Assembly (NCBI RefSeq): GCF_900106075.1
Contig: NZ_LT629794.1
Location: forward strand, 1,902,001 to 1,966,000
Direction: 5' to 3'
DNA from: Polaribacter sp. Hel1_33_78
GTDB lineage: Bacteria > Bacteroidota > Bacteroidia > Flavobacteriales > Flavobacteriaceae
DNA: 64,000 bases
Part shown: in pieces, positions 53,789-63,759 of the stretch
Numbering within the stretch: position 1 is the stretch's first letter
Layout of the letters: every line of letters begins with the position of its first letter
Program-made: the position numbers and the translations under genes
The notes under the pieces: model-generated
Told to the model about the DNA's origin: nothing
Databases searched by the model: none
The model's input: the letters and a program-made list of their open reading frames with translations, nothing else

Positions 53789-54514
53789 ATGAAAACAAAA
53801 GATTGGTTTACAGATTGGTTTAATACTTCATACTATCATACATTATACAAAGATAGAAATGATGTAGAAGCGCAGTTATTTATGAAAAATATAACTGCTT
53901 TTTTAGCATTACCAAAGACCACTCATATTTTAGATTTACCTTGCGGAAAAGGACGTCATGCTGTATTTTTAAATTCTCTAGGCTACAAAGTTACTGGAGC
54001 TGATTTAGCAGAAAACAGTATTCAAATTGCTCAAAAATTTGAAAATAATTCTTTAAAATTTAAAGTACATGACATGCGTCAACCTTTAAAAAATCAATAT
54101 GATGCCATCTTTAATTTATTTACTAGCTTTGGGTACTTTGAGGAAGACAAGGAAGACCTTTTAATTCTTGAAAATATTAAAAACGGATTAAACAAAGACG
54201 GTTTTTTTGTTTTCGATTTTTTAAATGCTGATTTTGTAAAAGCAACTTTAGTTGCCAAAGAAACTAAAATTATTGATAATATTACATTTCATATTACACG
54301 AGAAATAAAAGATGGTTTTATCCTAAAAAATATTACTTTTTTTGCGGATAATAAAGATCACGTTTATACAGAGAGCGTAAAATATTTAGATATAAATAAA
54401 ATGAAAGCTTATTTTGAAAAAGTAGGTTTTAGAATCACCAATATTTTTGGAGATTATAATTTATCTAATTTTAACGTTGAAACTTCAAACAGATTAATAT
54501 TGGTTGCAAAGTGA
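53789..54514 (+). CDS. Class I SAM-dependent methyltransferase
   Basis: Predicted 241-residue small-molecule or biopolymer methyltransferase. Motif I is ILDLPCGKGRHAVFL (about residues 51-65), followed by the acidic loop VTGADLAENSIQIAQ and post-I FDAIFNLFTSFGYF. The DLPCGKGRH form belongs to the UbiE/Methyltransf_25-like group. No substrate can be named. It overlaps the downstream ZIP gene by 4 bases (GTGA), so the two are coupled. Confidence 0.85.
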   Translation: MKTKDWFTDWFNTSYYHTLYKDRNDVEAQLFMKNITAFLALPKTTHILDLPCGKGRHAVFLNSLGYKVTGADLAENSIQIAQKFENNSLKFKVHDMRQPLKNQYDAIFNLFTSFGYFEEDKEDLLILENIKNGLNKDGFFVFDFLNADFVKATLVAKETKIIDNITFHITREIKDGFILKNITFFADNKDHVYTESVKYLDINKMKAYFEKVGFRITNIFGDYNLSNFNVETSNRLILVAK

Positions 54515-55188
54515 ATTACATCTTACTAATTTTTCCTGTTTTAGTTGGTTCTATGTTGGTTTTTGTAATAAAACCGAGCAATAGAATCGTGCGGCTTTTG
54601 CTCGCTTTTAGCGGTGCATACCTTTTATCTGTCACTATTTTACATTTATTACCAGATGTATATTCTGAATCACAAAATCACAAAAGAATAGGCGTATTTA
54701 TTTTAATAGGGATTATTTTACAATCTGTTTTGGAGTCTTTTTCTAAAGGTGCGGAACATGGTCATATTCATATTCATTCTGATGGAAAACGGTTTCCAAC
54801 CTTGCTGTTTATAAGCTTATGTATACATGCTTTTTCTGAAGGATTGCCAATTCATAATACTGATTATAATTTATTATGGGCAATCGTTGTTCATAAAATA
54901 CCCATTGCAATAGTCTTAACTACCTTTTTAATTCATACAAAACATACAAAAAAAACTGTTTTTATTTTTCTGTTCTTCTTTGGCTTAATGAGTCCTTTAG
55001 GAGTTTTAGTCGGTAATAAATTTCAGTTTTTTACAATTTATGGAACAGAAATTACTGCTTTCATTATTGGTGTTTTCTTGCATATTTCTACAATTATTCT
55101 TTTTGAGAGCTCTGAAAACCACAAATTTAATTTACAAAAGTTTACTGCTATTCTTTTCGGGATTATATTAACCATCCTTACTTTGTAA
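54511..55188 (+). CDS. ZIP-family metal transporter
   Basis: Predicted 225-residue integral membrane protein of about eight helices. Metal-site motifs are LLPDVYSESQ in helix 2, HAFSEGLPIHN in helix 4 and VHKIPIAIVLTTFL in helix 5, matching the ZIP (zinc/iron) family. A histidine-rich loop HGHIHIHSDGK (about residues 89-99) lies between. GTG 54511 is the start, coupled to the methyltransferase stop. Direction and metal are inferred from the family: uptake of zinc or another divalent ion. Confidence 0.87.
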   Translation: MNYILLIFPVLVGSMLVFVIKPSNRIVRLLLAFSGAYLLSVTILHLLPDVYSESQNHKRIGVFILIGIILQSVLESFSKGAEHGHIHIHSDGKRFPTLLFISLCIHAFSEGLPIHNTDYNLLWAIVVHKIPIAIVLTTFLIHTKHTKKTVFIFLFFFGLMSPLGVLVGNKFQFFTIYGTEITAFIIGVFLHISTIILFESSENHKFNLQKFTAILFGIILTILTL

Positions 55189-55356
55189 TTTTTTTTATTG
55201 ATAAACTTAAAAATAAAGAATGTGATACTACTTTTTTTGAAAAGTATTTTTGTTTAATAAAAACTCATTAATAGTTGTTAGAAAACATGCTCAATAAGTA
55301 TCCGTAACTTCTATAAATAAGTTGAATTAATGGGTTATAAATAAGAACTAAAAACT

Positions 55357-57540
55357 TTAATTAGCCACTTCATTAATAAATTTAATTCGCATTAAACGAA
55401 GCTCATCTTCATCATAATCACCATCAAATTCATTTAAAGCTTCTTGTATACTATCAGTCTCAGCTTCCATAAAGTACTCATGAATCTCTTCTTGTTGATC
55501 CTCATCTAACAAATCATCGATTGCATAATCTATGTTCAGTTTTGTCCCAGAGAAAATAATAACTTCCATCTCTTTAATTAGCTCCTTCATATCCAAACCC
55601 TTGGACTTAGATATATCTTCTAAAGGTAATTTTCTGTCAGTATTTTGAATAATGTATAGCTTTAGTCCAGAATTTATACCTGTACTTTTCACAATTAAAT
55701 CATCAGGTCTCAAAACTTCATTATCTTCTACATATTTCGAAATTAATTTGACAAAATCTTTTCCAAATTTTCTGGCCTTACCTTCTCCTACACCATGCAC
55801 TTTGGAGAGCTCTTCTAGATTAACTGGATATTTTAGAGCCATATCGTCTAGAGAGGGATCTTGAAAAACTGCAAACGGAGGAACATCCGATTTTGTAGCC
55901 ACTTTCTTTCTTAAATCCTTTAACAATTTCACAAGTTTCTCATCTGAAGAACCTCCTGCCAATTTTGCTTTAATTAATATCGAATTATCATTTTCTTCAT
56001 TATACAAATGATCTTCCGTCATCATAAAAGAAGAAGGATTATTAATATAATCGATTCCTACTTCGGTTAATTTTACAACTCCATACTGTTCTATCTCTTT
56101 CTTGATAAAATTTACTACTAAAACTTGACGTATTAGTGCCATCCAATAAGAAGCTACTTTGTCTTTACCAATTCCGAAGAATGGTTGTAAGTGAGTTTTA
56201 TGAGAAGTAAGCAAAGCATTTTCTTTACCAATTATAGTGTTTACAACTTCTTTAGACTTATATTGTTGTAAAGTATCTTTTATTACTTTTAAAAGTTTTA
56301 TTACATCCTCTTGAGCTTCATGTTTTTTCTTTGGATTTCTCGAATTATCGTCCATATCAGCGCCATTGCCGTTTATAGCATCAAACTCTTCACCAAAATA
56401 ATGTAACAAATATTTACGCCTGTTCATTGAAGTTTCTGCGTATCCTACAACCTCTTGTAACAACGCATGCCCAATTTCTTGCTCAGCGACGGGCTTACTC
56501 GCCATAAATTTTTCTAGCTTTTCTATATCCTTGTATGCATAAAAAGCCAAACAATATCCTTCTCCGTCATCCCTACCTGCTCTACCCGTTTCTTGATAAT
56601 AGCTTTCTAAACTTTTTGGTATATCATGATGTATTACAAAACGCACATCTGGTTTGTCTATTCCCATTCCAAACGCAATAGTTGCAACAACAACATCACA
56701 ATCTTCCATCAAGAACATATCTTGATGTCTAACTCTTGTTTTAGCATCTAACCCTGCATGATAAGGTACAGCCTTAATACCATTAACTTGTAAAATTTGA
56801 GCAATCTCTTCAACCTTTTTCCTACTTAAACAATAGATAATTCCAGATTTTCCGTCTCTTTGTTTTACAAAACGAATGATATCTTTTTCAACTTCTTTTG
56901 TTTTTGGTCTCACTTCATAAAACAAATTGGCCCTATTAAAAGAAGCTTTAAATCTGTTTGCATCTGTTATTCCTAACGTTTTTAAAATATCTTCTTGTAC
57001 TTTTTCTGTTGCTGTTGCTGTTAAACAAATAACAGGAACGTTATCTATCGCTTTAATAATATGCTTTAAATTTCTGTATTCTGGTCTAAAGTCATGACCC
57101 CATTCAGAAATACAATGCGCTTCATCTATGGCCACGAAAGAAATTGTTTGAGTTCTTAAAAAAGTAACATATTCTTCTTTTATTAATGATTCTGGAGCTA
57201 CATATAACAGTTTTGTAATTCCGCTTGCAATATCTTCTTTAACCTGATTTACTTCTGTTTTGTTTAAAGAAGAATTTAAAACATGTGCAACTCCATGTTG
57301 TTCAGAAATACCTCTAATAGCATCTACTTGATTTTTCATCAATGCAATCAAAGGAGAAACTACAATTGCAGTGCCTTCTGCCATTAATGCTGGCAATTGA
57401 TAACAGAGAGATTTACCACCACCAGTAGGCATAATCACAAAAGTATTTTGGTCATTAACAATACTTTTTATAACCTGTTCTTGTAATCCTTTAAACTTAT
57501 TAAATCCAAAAAACTTTTTTAAAGGACTATGTAAATCCAT
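55357..57540 (-). CDS. recQ: ATP-dependent DNA helicase RecQ
   Basis: Predicted 727-residue RecQ helicase. Walker A MPTGGGKSLCYQLPA, DEAH box AIDEAHCISEWGHDFR with the RecQ loop, and QETGRAGRDDG (motif VI); the zinc/winged-helix RQC part follows, then a HRDC domain (about 530-610) and an acidic C-terminal extension of about 100 residues. Resolves DNA structures in recombination and replication. It is divergent from kdsD. Confidence 0.96.
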   Translation of the reverse strand: MDLHSPLKKFFGFNKFKGLQEQVIKSIVNDQNTFVIMPTGGGKSLCYQLPALMAEGTAIVVSPLIALMKNQVDAIRGISEQHGVAHVLNSSLNKTEVNQVKEDIASGITKLLYVAPESLIKEEYVTFLRTQTISFVAIDEAHCISEWGHDFRPEYRNLKHIIKAIDNVPVICLTATATEKVQEDILKTLGITDANRFKASFNRANLFYEVRPKTKEVEKDIIRFVKQRDGKSGIIYCLSRKKVEEIAQILQVNGIKAVPYHAGLDAKTRVRHQDMFLMEDCDVVVATIAFGMGIDKPDVRFVIHHDIPKSLESYYQETGRAGRDDGEGYCLAFYAYKDIEKLEKFMASKPVAEQEIGHALLQEVVGYAETSMNRRKYLLHYFGEEFDAINGNGADMDDNSRNPKKKHEAQEDVIKLLKVIKDTLQQYKSKEVVNTIIGKENALLTSHKTHLQPFFGIGKDKVASYWMALIRQVLVVNFIKKEIEQYGVVKLTEVGIDYINNPSSFMMTEDHLYNEENDNSILIKAKLAGGSSDEKLVKLLKDLRKKVATKSDVPPFAVFQDPSLDDMALKYPVNLEELSKVHGVGEGKARKFGKDFVKLISKYVEDNEVLRPDDLIVKSTGINSGLKLYIIQNTDRKLPLEDISKSKGLDMKELIKEMEVIIFSGTKLNIDYAIDDLLDEDQQEEIHEYFMEAETDSIQEALNEFDGDYDEDELRLMRIKFINEVAN

Positions 57541-57678
57541 ATGTATAATTATTCATTTATTGTTAAAGAAATAGTAAACCTATTCCTATATAGTTTCAAG
57601 AAACTTTTTTTTGTAGTAAATTTGTTCTTTTCTATATATAAAGATATAACTTTTTTTATTCTGATAAAAACATAAAGC

Positions 57679-58647
57679 TTGAAAGATAACTCTAACATTA
57701 TTGCAAATGCAAAAAAAACAATTTTAACAGAAAGTAAAGCAATAGCCAATTTAGCCAATTTTATAGATTCAGCTTTTGAAGAAGCTGTTGAATTTATATA
57801 CAATTCAAAAGGAAGAGTAATTGTCACCGGTATTGGCAAGAGCGCAAATATTGCTACGAAAATTGTTGCAACTTTTAATTCTACTGGCACTCCTGCAGTT
57901 TTTATGCATGCTGCCGATGCCATTCACGGAGATCTAGGAAATGTTTTAGAAGATGATGTTGTTATTTGCATTTCTAAAAGTGGTAATACTCCTGAAATAA
58001 AAGTATTAGTTCCATTAATAAAAAATTACGGAAATAAAATTATTGCGATTACCGGAAATATAGCTTCTTTCTTAGGTGAAAACGCTGATTTTCCTTTAAA
58101 TACTTTTGTAGAAAAAGAAGCTTGCCCAAACAATTTAGCACCAACAACGAGTACAACTGCGCAGTTAGTGATGGGCGATGCTTTAGCAGTTTGTTTATTA
58201 GAATTAAAAGAATTTACAAGTAAAGACTTTGCAAAATACCATCCAGGAGGTGCTTTAGGAAAACGCTTGTATTTAAGAGTCTCTGATTTAATAAAAAATA
58301 ATGAATTACCCCGGGTATCAGAAAATGATTCCGTTGTTAAAGTAATTGTTGAGATTTCAGAAAAACGTTTAGGAGTTACCGCCGTTATTAAAAATGATAA
58401 AATTATTGGTATAATTACTGATGGCGACCTTAGAAGGATGTTAAGTAAAACTACTGAAATTAATAATTTTACAGCAAAAGATATTATGGGTAATAACCCA
58501 AAAACAATAAATGAAAATGCTATGGCTATTGAAGCGTTAGATGCTTTAGAAAACAATAGCATTACTCAAATTTTAGTAACAGATGATACTAATAGATATG
58601 CAGGAGTTGTACATTTGCATGATTTAATTAAAGAAGGGATTTTCTAA
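57679..58647 (+). CDS. kdsD: Arabinose-5-phosphate isomerase
   Basis: Predicted 322-residue SIS-domain isomerase that makes ribulose-5-phosphate into arabinose-5-phosphate for KDO in lipopolysaccharide. SIS domain with RVIVTGIGKSANIATKI and HGDLGNVLEDDVVICISKSGNTPE; two CBS motifs at 205-322 (VSDLIKNNELPRV, then DGDLRRML and KDIMGNNPKTI). Start is TTG 57679: an in-frame stop at 57673 excludes earlier starts and no ATG lies nearby, so the non-standard start is forced. Its stop overlaps the tatC start by one base. Confidence 0.95.
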   Translation: MKDNSNIIANAKKTILTESKAIANLANFIDSAFEEAVEFIYNSKGRVIVTGIGKSANIATKIVATFNSTGTPAVFMHAADAIHGDLGNVLEDDVVICISKSGNTPEIKVLVPLIKNYGNKIIAITGNIASFLGENADFPLNTFVEKEACPNNLAPTTSTTAQLVMGDALAVCLLELKEFTSKDFAKYHPGGALGKRLYLRVSDLIKNNELPRVSENDSVVKVIVEISEKRLGVTAVIKNDKIIGIITDGDLRRMLSKTTEINNFTAKDIMGNNPKTINENAMAIEALDALENNSITQILVTDDTNRYAGVVHLHDLIKEGIF

Positions 58648-59459
58648 TGGCAGAGCAACAAAAAGAAATGTCATTTTTAGGGCATTTAGAAGAACTACGA
58701 TGGCATTTAGTAAGAAGTGCAGGTGCTATTTTCATATTGGCTATCGTACTTTTTGTGTTTGATAAACAAGTTTACGATCATTTTTTATTAGCACATATTC
58801 AACCAGACTTTATCACGTATCAACTATTTTGTGATTTCTTTAATTTGTTTGGCATAGATAGCTCCTTTTGTAATGTGAATTTTGCAGATAAAAAACTCCA
58901 AAGTATAAAAGTTACATCACAATTAATGAATTCTATTTGGTCTTCATTAATATTAGGAGTTATCGTTTCTTTCCCTTATATTTTATGGGAGATTTGGCGT
59001 TTTGTATCTCCTGGTTTAACAAAAAAGGAAATTATAAAATCGAGAGGATTTATATTTATAGCATCACTGCTTTTCTTTATTGGAGTGTTGTTTAGTTTTT
59101 ATGTAATAGCACCAATATCTGTTCATTTCTTATATAATTATCAGATTACAGATGCCATTGAAAATAGTTTCACTTTAGAGTCTCATATAGGGTTAATAAC
59201 AAATATGTTATTAGGTGTTTCAATATTATTTGAGTTACCAGTTTTAATTTTCTTTTTAACAAAAATCGGATTAATTACTCCAGAATTTTTAAAGAAATAC
59301 AGAAAACATTCCTTAGTTTTTGTGTTAATTTTGGCCGCGATCATTACACCTCCAGATGTTGCAAGTCAAGTTATAGTGGCAATACCCATTCTTATTTTGT
59401 ATGAAATAGGTATAATCGTTTCAAGAAGAGTTATTAAAAAACAACAAAAAGATGTCTAA
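58647..59459 (+). CDS. tatC: Twin-arginine translocase subunit TatC
   Basis: Predicted 270-residue membrane protein with six helices. MSFLGHLEELRWHL is the conserved N-terminus, and the loop with SFPYILWEIWRFVSPGL is the twin-arginine signal peptide receptor region. Part of the Tat export path for folded proteins. The TAATG overlap with kdsD and the 8-base overlap with the AhpD-like gene place the three in one operon. tatA is not in the window. Confidence 0.97.
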   Translation: MAEQQKEMSFLGHLEELRWHLVRSAGAIFILAIVLFVFDKQVYDHFLLAHIQPDFITYQLFCDFFNLFGIDSSFCNVNFADKKLQSIKVTSQLMNSIWSSLILGVIVSFPYILWEIWRFVSPGLTKKEIIKSRGFIFIASLLFFIGVLFSFYVIAPISVHFLYNYQITDAIENSFTLESHIGLITNMLLGVSILFELPVLIFFLTKIGLITPEFLKKYRKHSLVFVLILAAIITPPDVASQVIVAIPILILYEIGIIVSRRVIKKQQKDV

Positions 59460-59793
59460 AAAAGTACAAGAGTTTAATGAGTATCGTCAAAAAATGAACG
59501 ATAAAATCTTAGCTTCTGATAATAAAGTTATTAAACGAATTTTTAATTTAGATACCAATGCTTTTAAAGAAGGTCACCTTCCAGTAAAAACAAAAGAGTT
59601 ATTAGGTCTAGTGGCATCCACAGTTTTAAGGTGTGATGATTGTGTGCAATATCATTTAGAAGCAGCAATGAAAAATGGGGTTTCAAAAGAAGAAATGATG
59701 GAAACTATGTCTATTGCTAATTTAATTGGTGGCACAATTGTAATTCCACATTTAAGAAGAGCTGTTGAGTATTGGGAAGCACTTGAAAGTTAG
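59452..59793 (+). CDS. Carboxymuconolactone decarboxylase/AhpD-like protein
   Basis: Predicted 113-residue helical protein of the CMD family. The motif CDDCVQYH (CxxCxxxH, about residues 61-68) is the redox site typical of AhpD-like hydroperoxide or alkyl-radical reductases. Overlaps tatC by 8 bases and belongs to that operon. Substrate and electron donor not known. Confidence 0.87.
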   Translation: MSKKVQEFNEYRQKMNDKILASDNKVIKRIFNLDTNAFKEGHLPVKTKELLGLVASTVLRCDDCVQYHLEAAMKNGVSKEEMMETMSIANLIGGTIVIPHLRRAVEYWEALES

Positions 59794-59904
59794 GTTTAAT
59801 TCTTTGTTCATGTAAATGTTTAAGAATGTTTTTAGTATCTTAAACACTATATTGATTACTTTTACACAGTTCTACAATTCTAAAATTGCACATTTCAAAA
59901 AAAT

Positions 59905-60648
59905 ATGATTTTAAGAGCAGAAAACATTCAAAAAATTTACGGAAGTAGAAAAGTTGTACAAGACATTTCTTTAGAAGTTAAGCAGGGTGAAATTATTGGA
60001 CTTTTAGGTCCAAATGGAGCAGGAAAAACAACCTCTTTTTATATGATTGTTGGTATGGTAAAACCAAATGCTGGTCATATTTACTTAAATGACGAAGAAA
60101 TTACTGGTGATGCCATGTACAAACGTGCACAAAAAGGAATTGGTTATTTAGCCCAGGAAGCGTCTGTTTTTAGAAAGTTATCTGTAGAAGATAATATTAA
60201 GTCTGTTTTACAATTCACAAACTTATCTAAAAAAGAACAAAAAATAAAGTTAGAATCTTTAATTGAAGAATTTAATATTGGTCATGTTCGTAAAAATAGA
60301 GGAGATTTACTTTCTGGAGGAGAAAGGCGTAGAACAGAAATTGCACGTTGTTTAGCATCTGACCCTAATTTTATTTTATTAGACGAACCTTTTGCTGGTG
60401 TTGACCCTATTGCTGTTGAAGATATCCAAAGTATTGTTGCTCAATTAAAAAACAAAAATATTGGTATTCTAATTACAGATCATGATGTGCAAGCAACGCT
60501 AGCAATTACAGACAAAACTTACTTAATGTATAATGGAAGTATCCTAAAAGAGGGAACCCCAGAAGAATTAGCGGCCGATGAAATGGTGCGTAAGGTTTAT
60601 TTAGGTAAAGATTTTGAACTTAAAAAGAAGAAAACATTTAAACCTTAA
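59905..60648 (+). CDS. lptB: Lipopolysaccharide export ABC ATPase LptB
   Basis: Predicted 247-residue ATPase. Walker A GLLGPNGAGKTT (32-43), signature LLSGGERRRTEIARC, Walker B FILLDEPFAGVDP, and the LptB Q-loop/switch patterns. Powers extraction of lipopolysaccharide from the inner membrane with LptF/LptG, which are elsewhere. Also similar to branched-chain amino-acid ATPases, but the spacing and the ITDHDVQATLAITDK segment fit LptB. Confidence 0.94.
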   Translation: MILRAENIQKIYGSRKVVQDISLEVKQGEIIGLLGPNGAGKTTSFYMIVGMVKPNAGHIYLNDEEITGDAMYKRAQKGIGYLAQEASVFRKLSVEDNIKSVLQFTNLSKKEQKIKLESLIEEFNIGHVRKNRGDLLSGGERRRTEIARCLASDPNFILLDEPFAGVDPIAVEDIQSIVAQLKNKNIGILITDHDVQATLAITDKTYLMYNGSILKEGTPEELAADEMVRKVYLGKDFELKKKKTFKP

Positions 60649-60655
60649 ACTTTAA

Positions 60656-61866
60656 TTAATTACTATCTCTTTTTGACAAGTTAAAATGAAAACAAACTCC
60701 TTTTTTGTATTCCTCTCGGTGCTTTAATTCTATTTTTCCTCCAAGCCTTTTTATGATAGATTTTACAGTAGTTAATCCTATGCCCGTATTGTTGTTACCT
60801 CTATTATCTAAAGTTTCAAACATTTTAAAAACTTTATTCCAATATTGCTCCTGAATTCCTGGACCATTATCTTCATAAACAAAATGATAACTATCTAGAT
60901 CTTCTTTACACCTTATAGAAATTATTACATTTTCTTCATCAGAAAATTTTCTTGAATTAGAAATTAAATTTTGAAAGATTTGCAAAAGACCAATTTTTGA
61001 GCTGCATACTTCAATATCTAAAAGCTCAGAATTAATTAACAACTTATTTTCAAAATCAATGTTAATTCTAATACTATCTACTAGATCCTTTACATTAAAT
61101 TTTTCATAGATAATATTTTCGCTTGCTACTTTAGAATCTTTTAAAATTTTAGTAACTAAATTATCCCTATATAAAATTCTGTTAGAAATTAAACTGACAT
61201 ACTCTTCTGCTTTTGTGTTTTTAAAAAGTTCAAAATGATCTTCTTTTAAAACATCCAACAAAAAATTCACCCCATTAATCGGTGATTTTAAATCATGAGT
61301 TAACCTATATGCAAAATCGTTTAATTGTTCATTTAACTTTAAATTTTGCTTATTTGACTCGGCTAATTCTGTGTTTTTTTTCTTAATTCTAAAAGAGTAA
61401 CCACTTGTTTCGCTAATAAACTTAAGCTTTCTTTTTGAGTATTGTTCAATTTTTTTGGCTCATTATCAATAACACATAAAGTTCCTAAAGAATAACCCTC
61501 TGAACTATTTAATGGAGCACCAGCATAAAAAACTACATTAGGATCACTGGTGATTAATGAACTATCAAAAAAACGTTTGTCTTTGCGTGCATCATTAATG
61601 ATAAATAATTCATCTGGCTGCAAAATACTATGAGCACAAAAAGAAAATTCTCTAGGAGTTTCTGTCGCATTTAAGCCATGTTTGGACTTAAACCACTGCC
61701 TACTTTCATCAATAATAGAAATAAGTGCAATAGGAGTATTACAAATAACAGAAGCTATTTTTGTGATAGCGTCGTACTCTTCTTACGGTAGCGTATCTAA
61801 AATATGATAACTTTTTAAATTCTCTAACCTTTTAGCTTCATTTTGGGGGATATTAGCCGGTTTCAT
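60656..61866 (-). pseudogene. Broken GAF-domain sensor histidine kinase
   Basis: A GAF-HisKA-HATPase sensor kinase whose start ATG (61866) overlaps the pssA stop. Codon 28 is TAA (61785-61783), in the sequence [16 protein letters not shown] where relatives have a glutamate. The GAF part continues in that frame ([17 protein letters not shown], then [17 protein letters not shown]) to a stop at 61363. Within AAAAAAAA (61381-61374) a one-base deletion shifts the frame; adding one A restores [15 protein letters not shown] and joins the kinase half, with H box RLTHDLKSPIN near 61295 and GIGLTTVKS. So two separate lesions; the gene is probably inactive unless the homopolymer is a sequencing error. 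Confidence 0.85.
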
Positions 61867-62606
61867 TATTGATTATTTTTTTTGGGAAATACTTTTTTAA
61901 TTAAGGATAAAAGCACATAAATTACAATAATAATTGGTATCGATAAAAAGTGAATAGTTCCAATTAATATGATAGAAATTGAAAGAAAAATATATTTAAT
62001 ACTGTTATTTTTTATAGAATAATCTTTAAATTTTAAAGAAAATAAATGCAATTCTGCATGCATCAAATAAATTAAAACAAAGGTTACACCAATTAAAAAA
62101 TAATTGTTCATAATTAAATCTTTCACAAAATCAACATCACTATATTCTGTAATTAAAGGTAATGAAAGAACAAACAAAGACATTGCCGGGGTTGGTAAAC
62201 CAATAAAGGAGTCTGATTGTCTGGTATCAATATTAAATTTTGCCAATCTAAAACCTGCTGCTAATGTTAGTAGCATACCAAATAAAGGGATATCGAATAT
62301 TTGTACCGCTGAATTCATAATATTTGGTTTATCTATTAAATTATCTTGCAATAATTTATACATAATAATACCTGGTACAACACCACTTGTAACCATGTCA
62401 GCTAAAGAATCTAATTGTTTACCTAATTCTCCAGAAACTTTTAGCAATCGGGCTACAAAACCATCAAAAAAATCAAAAATAATTCCAATACAAACAAATA
62501 ATGCTGCCATTTTGTAATCTCCTTCTACCGCAAAAATTACAGCCACAGTTCCTGAAAGAAGATTGCCTAATGTAATAAAATTTGGAATTTGTTTACCTAT
62601 GTTCAT
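61866..62606 (-). CDS. pssA: CDP-diacylglycerol-serine O-phosphatidyltransferase
   Basis: Predicted 246-residue integral membrane enzyme making phosphatidylserine, the precursor of phosphatidylethanolamine. The CDP-alcohol motif DGx2ARx8Gx3Dx3D is visible in FDFFDGFVARLLKVSGELG and KQLDSLADM. About seven helices. Its stop codon shares one base with the start of the broken kinase gene. Phosphatidylserine decarboxylase is not in the window. Confidence 0.95.
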   Translation of the reverse strand: MNIGKQIPNFITLGNLLSGTVAVIFAVEGDYKMAALFVCIGIIFDFFDGFVARLLKVSGELGKQLDSLADMVTSGVVPGIIMYKLLQDNLIDKPNIMNSAVQIFDIPLFGMLLTLAAGFRLAKFNIDTRQSDSFIGLPTPAMSLFVLSLPLITEYSDVDFVKDLIMNNYFLIGVTFVLIYLMHAELHLFSLKFKDYSIKNNSIKYIFLSISIILIGTIHFLSIPIIIVIYVLLSLIKKVFPKKNNQ

Positions 62607-62703
62607 TTATAGATTATAATTTAAAAGCTAAAGTAAGAAATCAAAATTTGTTTGTTTTCTAATTCGTTAAATTTTTGTCATATTTGTAAAAATAAAAAGG
62701 TCT

Positions 62704-63687
62704 ATGCCAGTTTTTACATCAAATTTCTTACCTACAATACCGTTTCGAAATGGTCATTTTAACACTATGTACAGGCCCCTTTTCATGAAAGATACTGCAA
62801 CGTACACAAGAAAAAGAGTTTCAACATGGGATCATGATTTTATTGATTTGGATTTTTCTTTTGTAGGTTCTGAAACTTTGATTTTATTAATTCATGGTTT
62901 AGAAGGAAGCTCAAATTCTAAATATATAGCAGCCAACACTAACCATTTAAATTGCAAGGGATTAGATACCGTTTGTTTTAATCTAAGAGGTTGTAGTGGT
63001 GAAGATAATTTACAACTTGCAACCTATCATAGTGGTAAAACTGAAGATGTAAGTTTTGTTGTAGATTATTTATTAGAAAATTATAATTACAAAAACATTG
63101 TAATTGTTGGATTTAGTTTAGGAGGAAATTTAACCTTAAAATATATAGGCGAAAAAGGTGAAAGTATTTCTTCAATAATCAAAGGTGGAATTGCAGTTTC
63201 TGTTCCTATAGATATTGCTTCTGCAGAATTAGAAATGGATAAATTAAAAAACAAATTATATATCGAAATGTTTTTTAAAACAATGAAAAACAAAGTTTTA
63301 GAAAAAGCTTTCAAATTCCCAGAATATAAATTAGATCAAGAGAAACTTTTTAAAGCAACCAAATTTAAACATTTAGAGTATTTATATACAGTACCTGTTT
63401 TTGGTTTTAAAAGTCCTGAGGACTACTGGGAAAAAGCAAGTTCCAAACCTTACCTTTCTAAAATTAGAAAACCAACTTTATTAATCAATGCAAAAGATGA
63501 CACTTTTTTATCAAGGGAATGTTATCCTTATCAAGAAGCAAAAAACTCAAAATTTTTCTTTTTTGAAGAAACAAAATTTGGCGGACATGTTGGCTTTATG
63601 ACCTCTTTTAAACCCGAAGAGAATAAATGGTTAGAATTTAGAATTGAACGTTTTATAAAGGAAAATATTGAATTAGATATTTTGTAA
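62704..63687 (+). CDS. YheT-family alpha/beta hydrolase
   Basis: Predicted 327-residue hydrolase of the YheT (AB hydrolase 4) family. Oxyanion region HGLEGSSNSKY, nucleophile serine in VGFSLGGNLTLKY, acid in LINAKDDTFLS and histidine in FGGHVGFM. PFRNGHFNTMYRP is the conserved family N-terminus. Members are lipases or esterases of uncertain substrate. Stands alone, divergent from pssA. Confidence 0.85.
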   Translation: MPVFTSNFLPTIPFRNGHFNTMYRPLFMKDTATYTRKRVSTWDHDFIDLDFSFVGSETLILLIHGLEGSSNSKYIAANTNHLNCKGLDTVCFNLRGCSGEDNLQLATYHSGKTEDVSFVVDYLLENYNYKNIVIVGFSLGGNLTLKYIGEKGESISSIIKGGIAVSVPIDIASAELEMDKLKNKLYIEMFFKTMKNKVLEKAFKFPEYKLDQEKLFKATKFKHLEYLYTVPVFGFKSPEDYWEKASSKPYLSKIRKPTLLINAKDDTFLSRECYPYQEAKNSKFFFFEETKFGGHVGFMTSFKPEENKWLEFRIERFIKENIELDIL

Positions 63688-63759
63688 ACAATATCTACAA
63701 AAAACTATAGTTATTTTAATAGGTTTTAAGATATTTGTTATACTTAACTTTCAATACTT

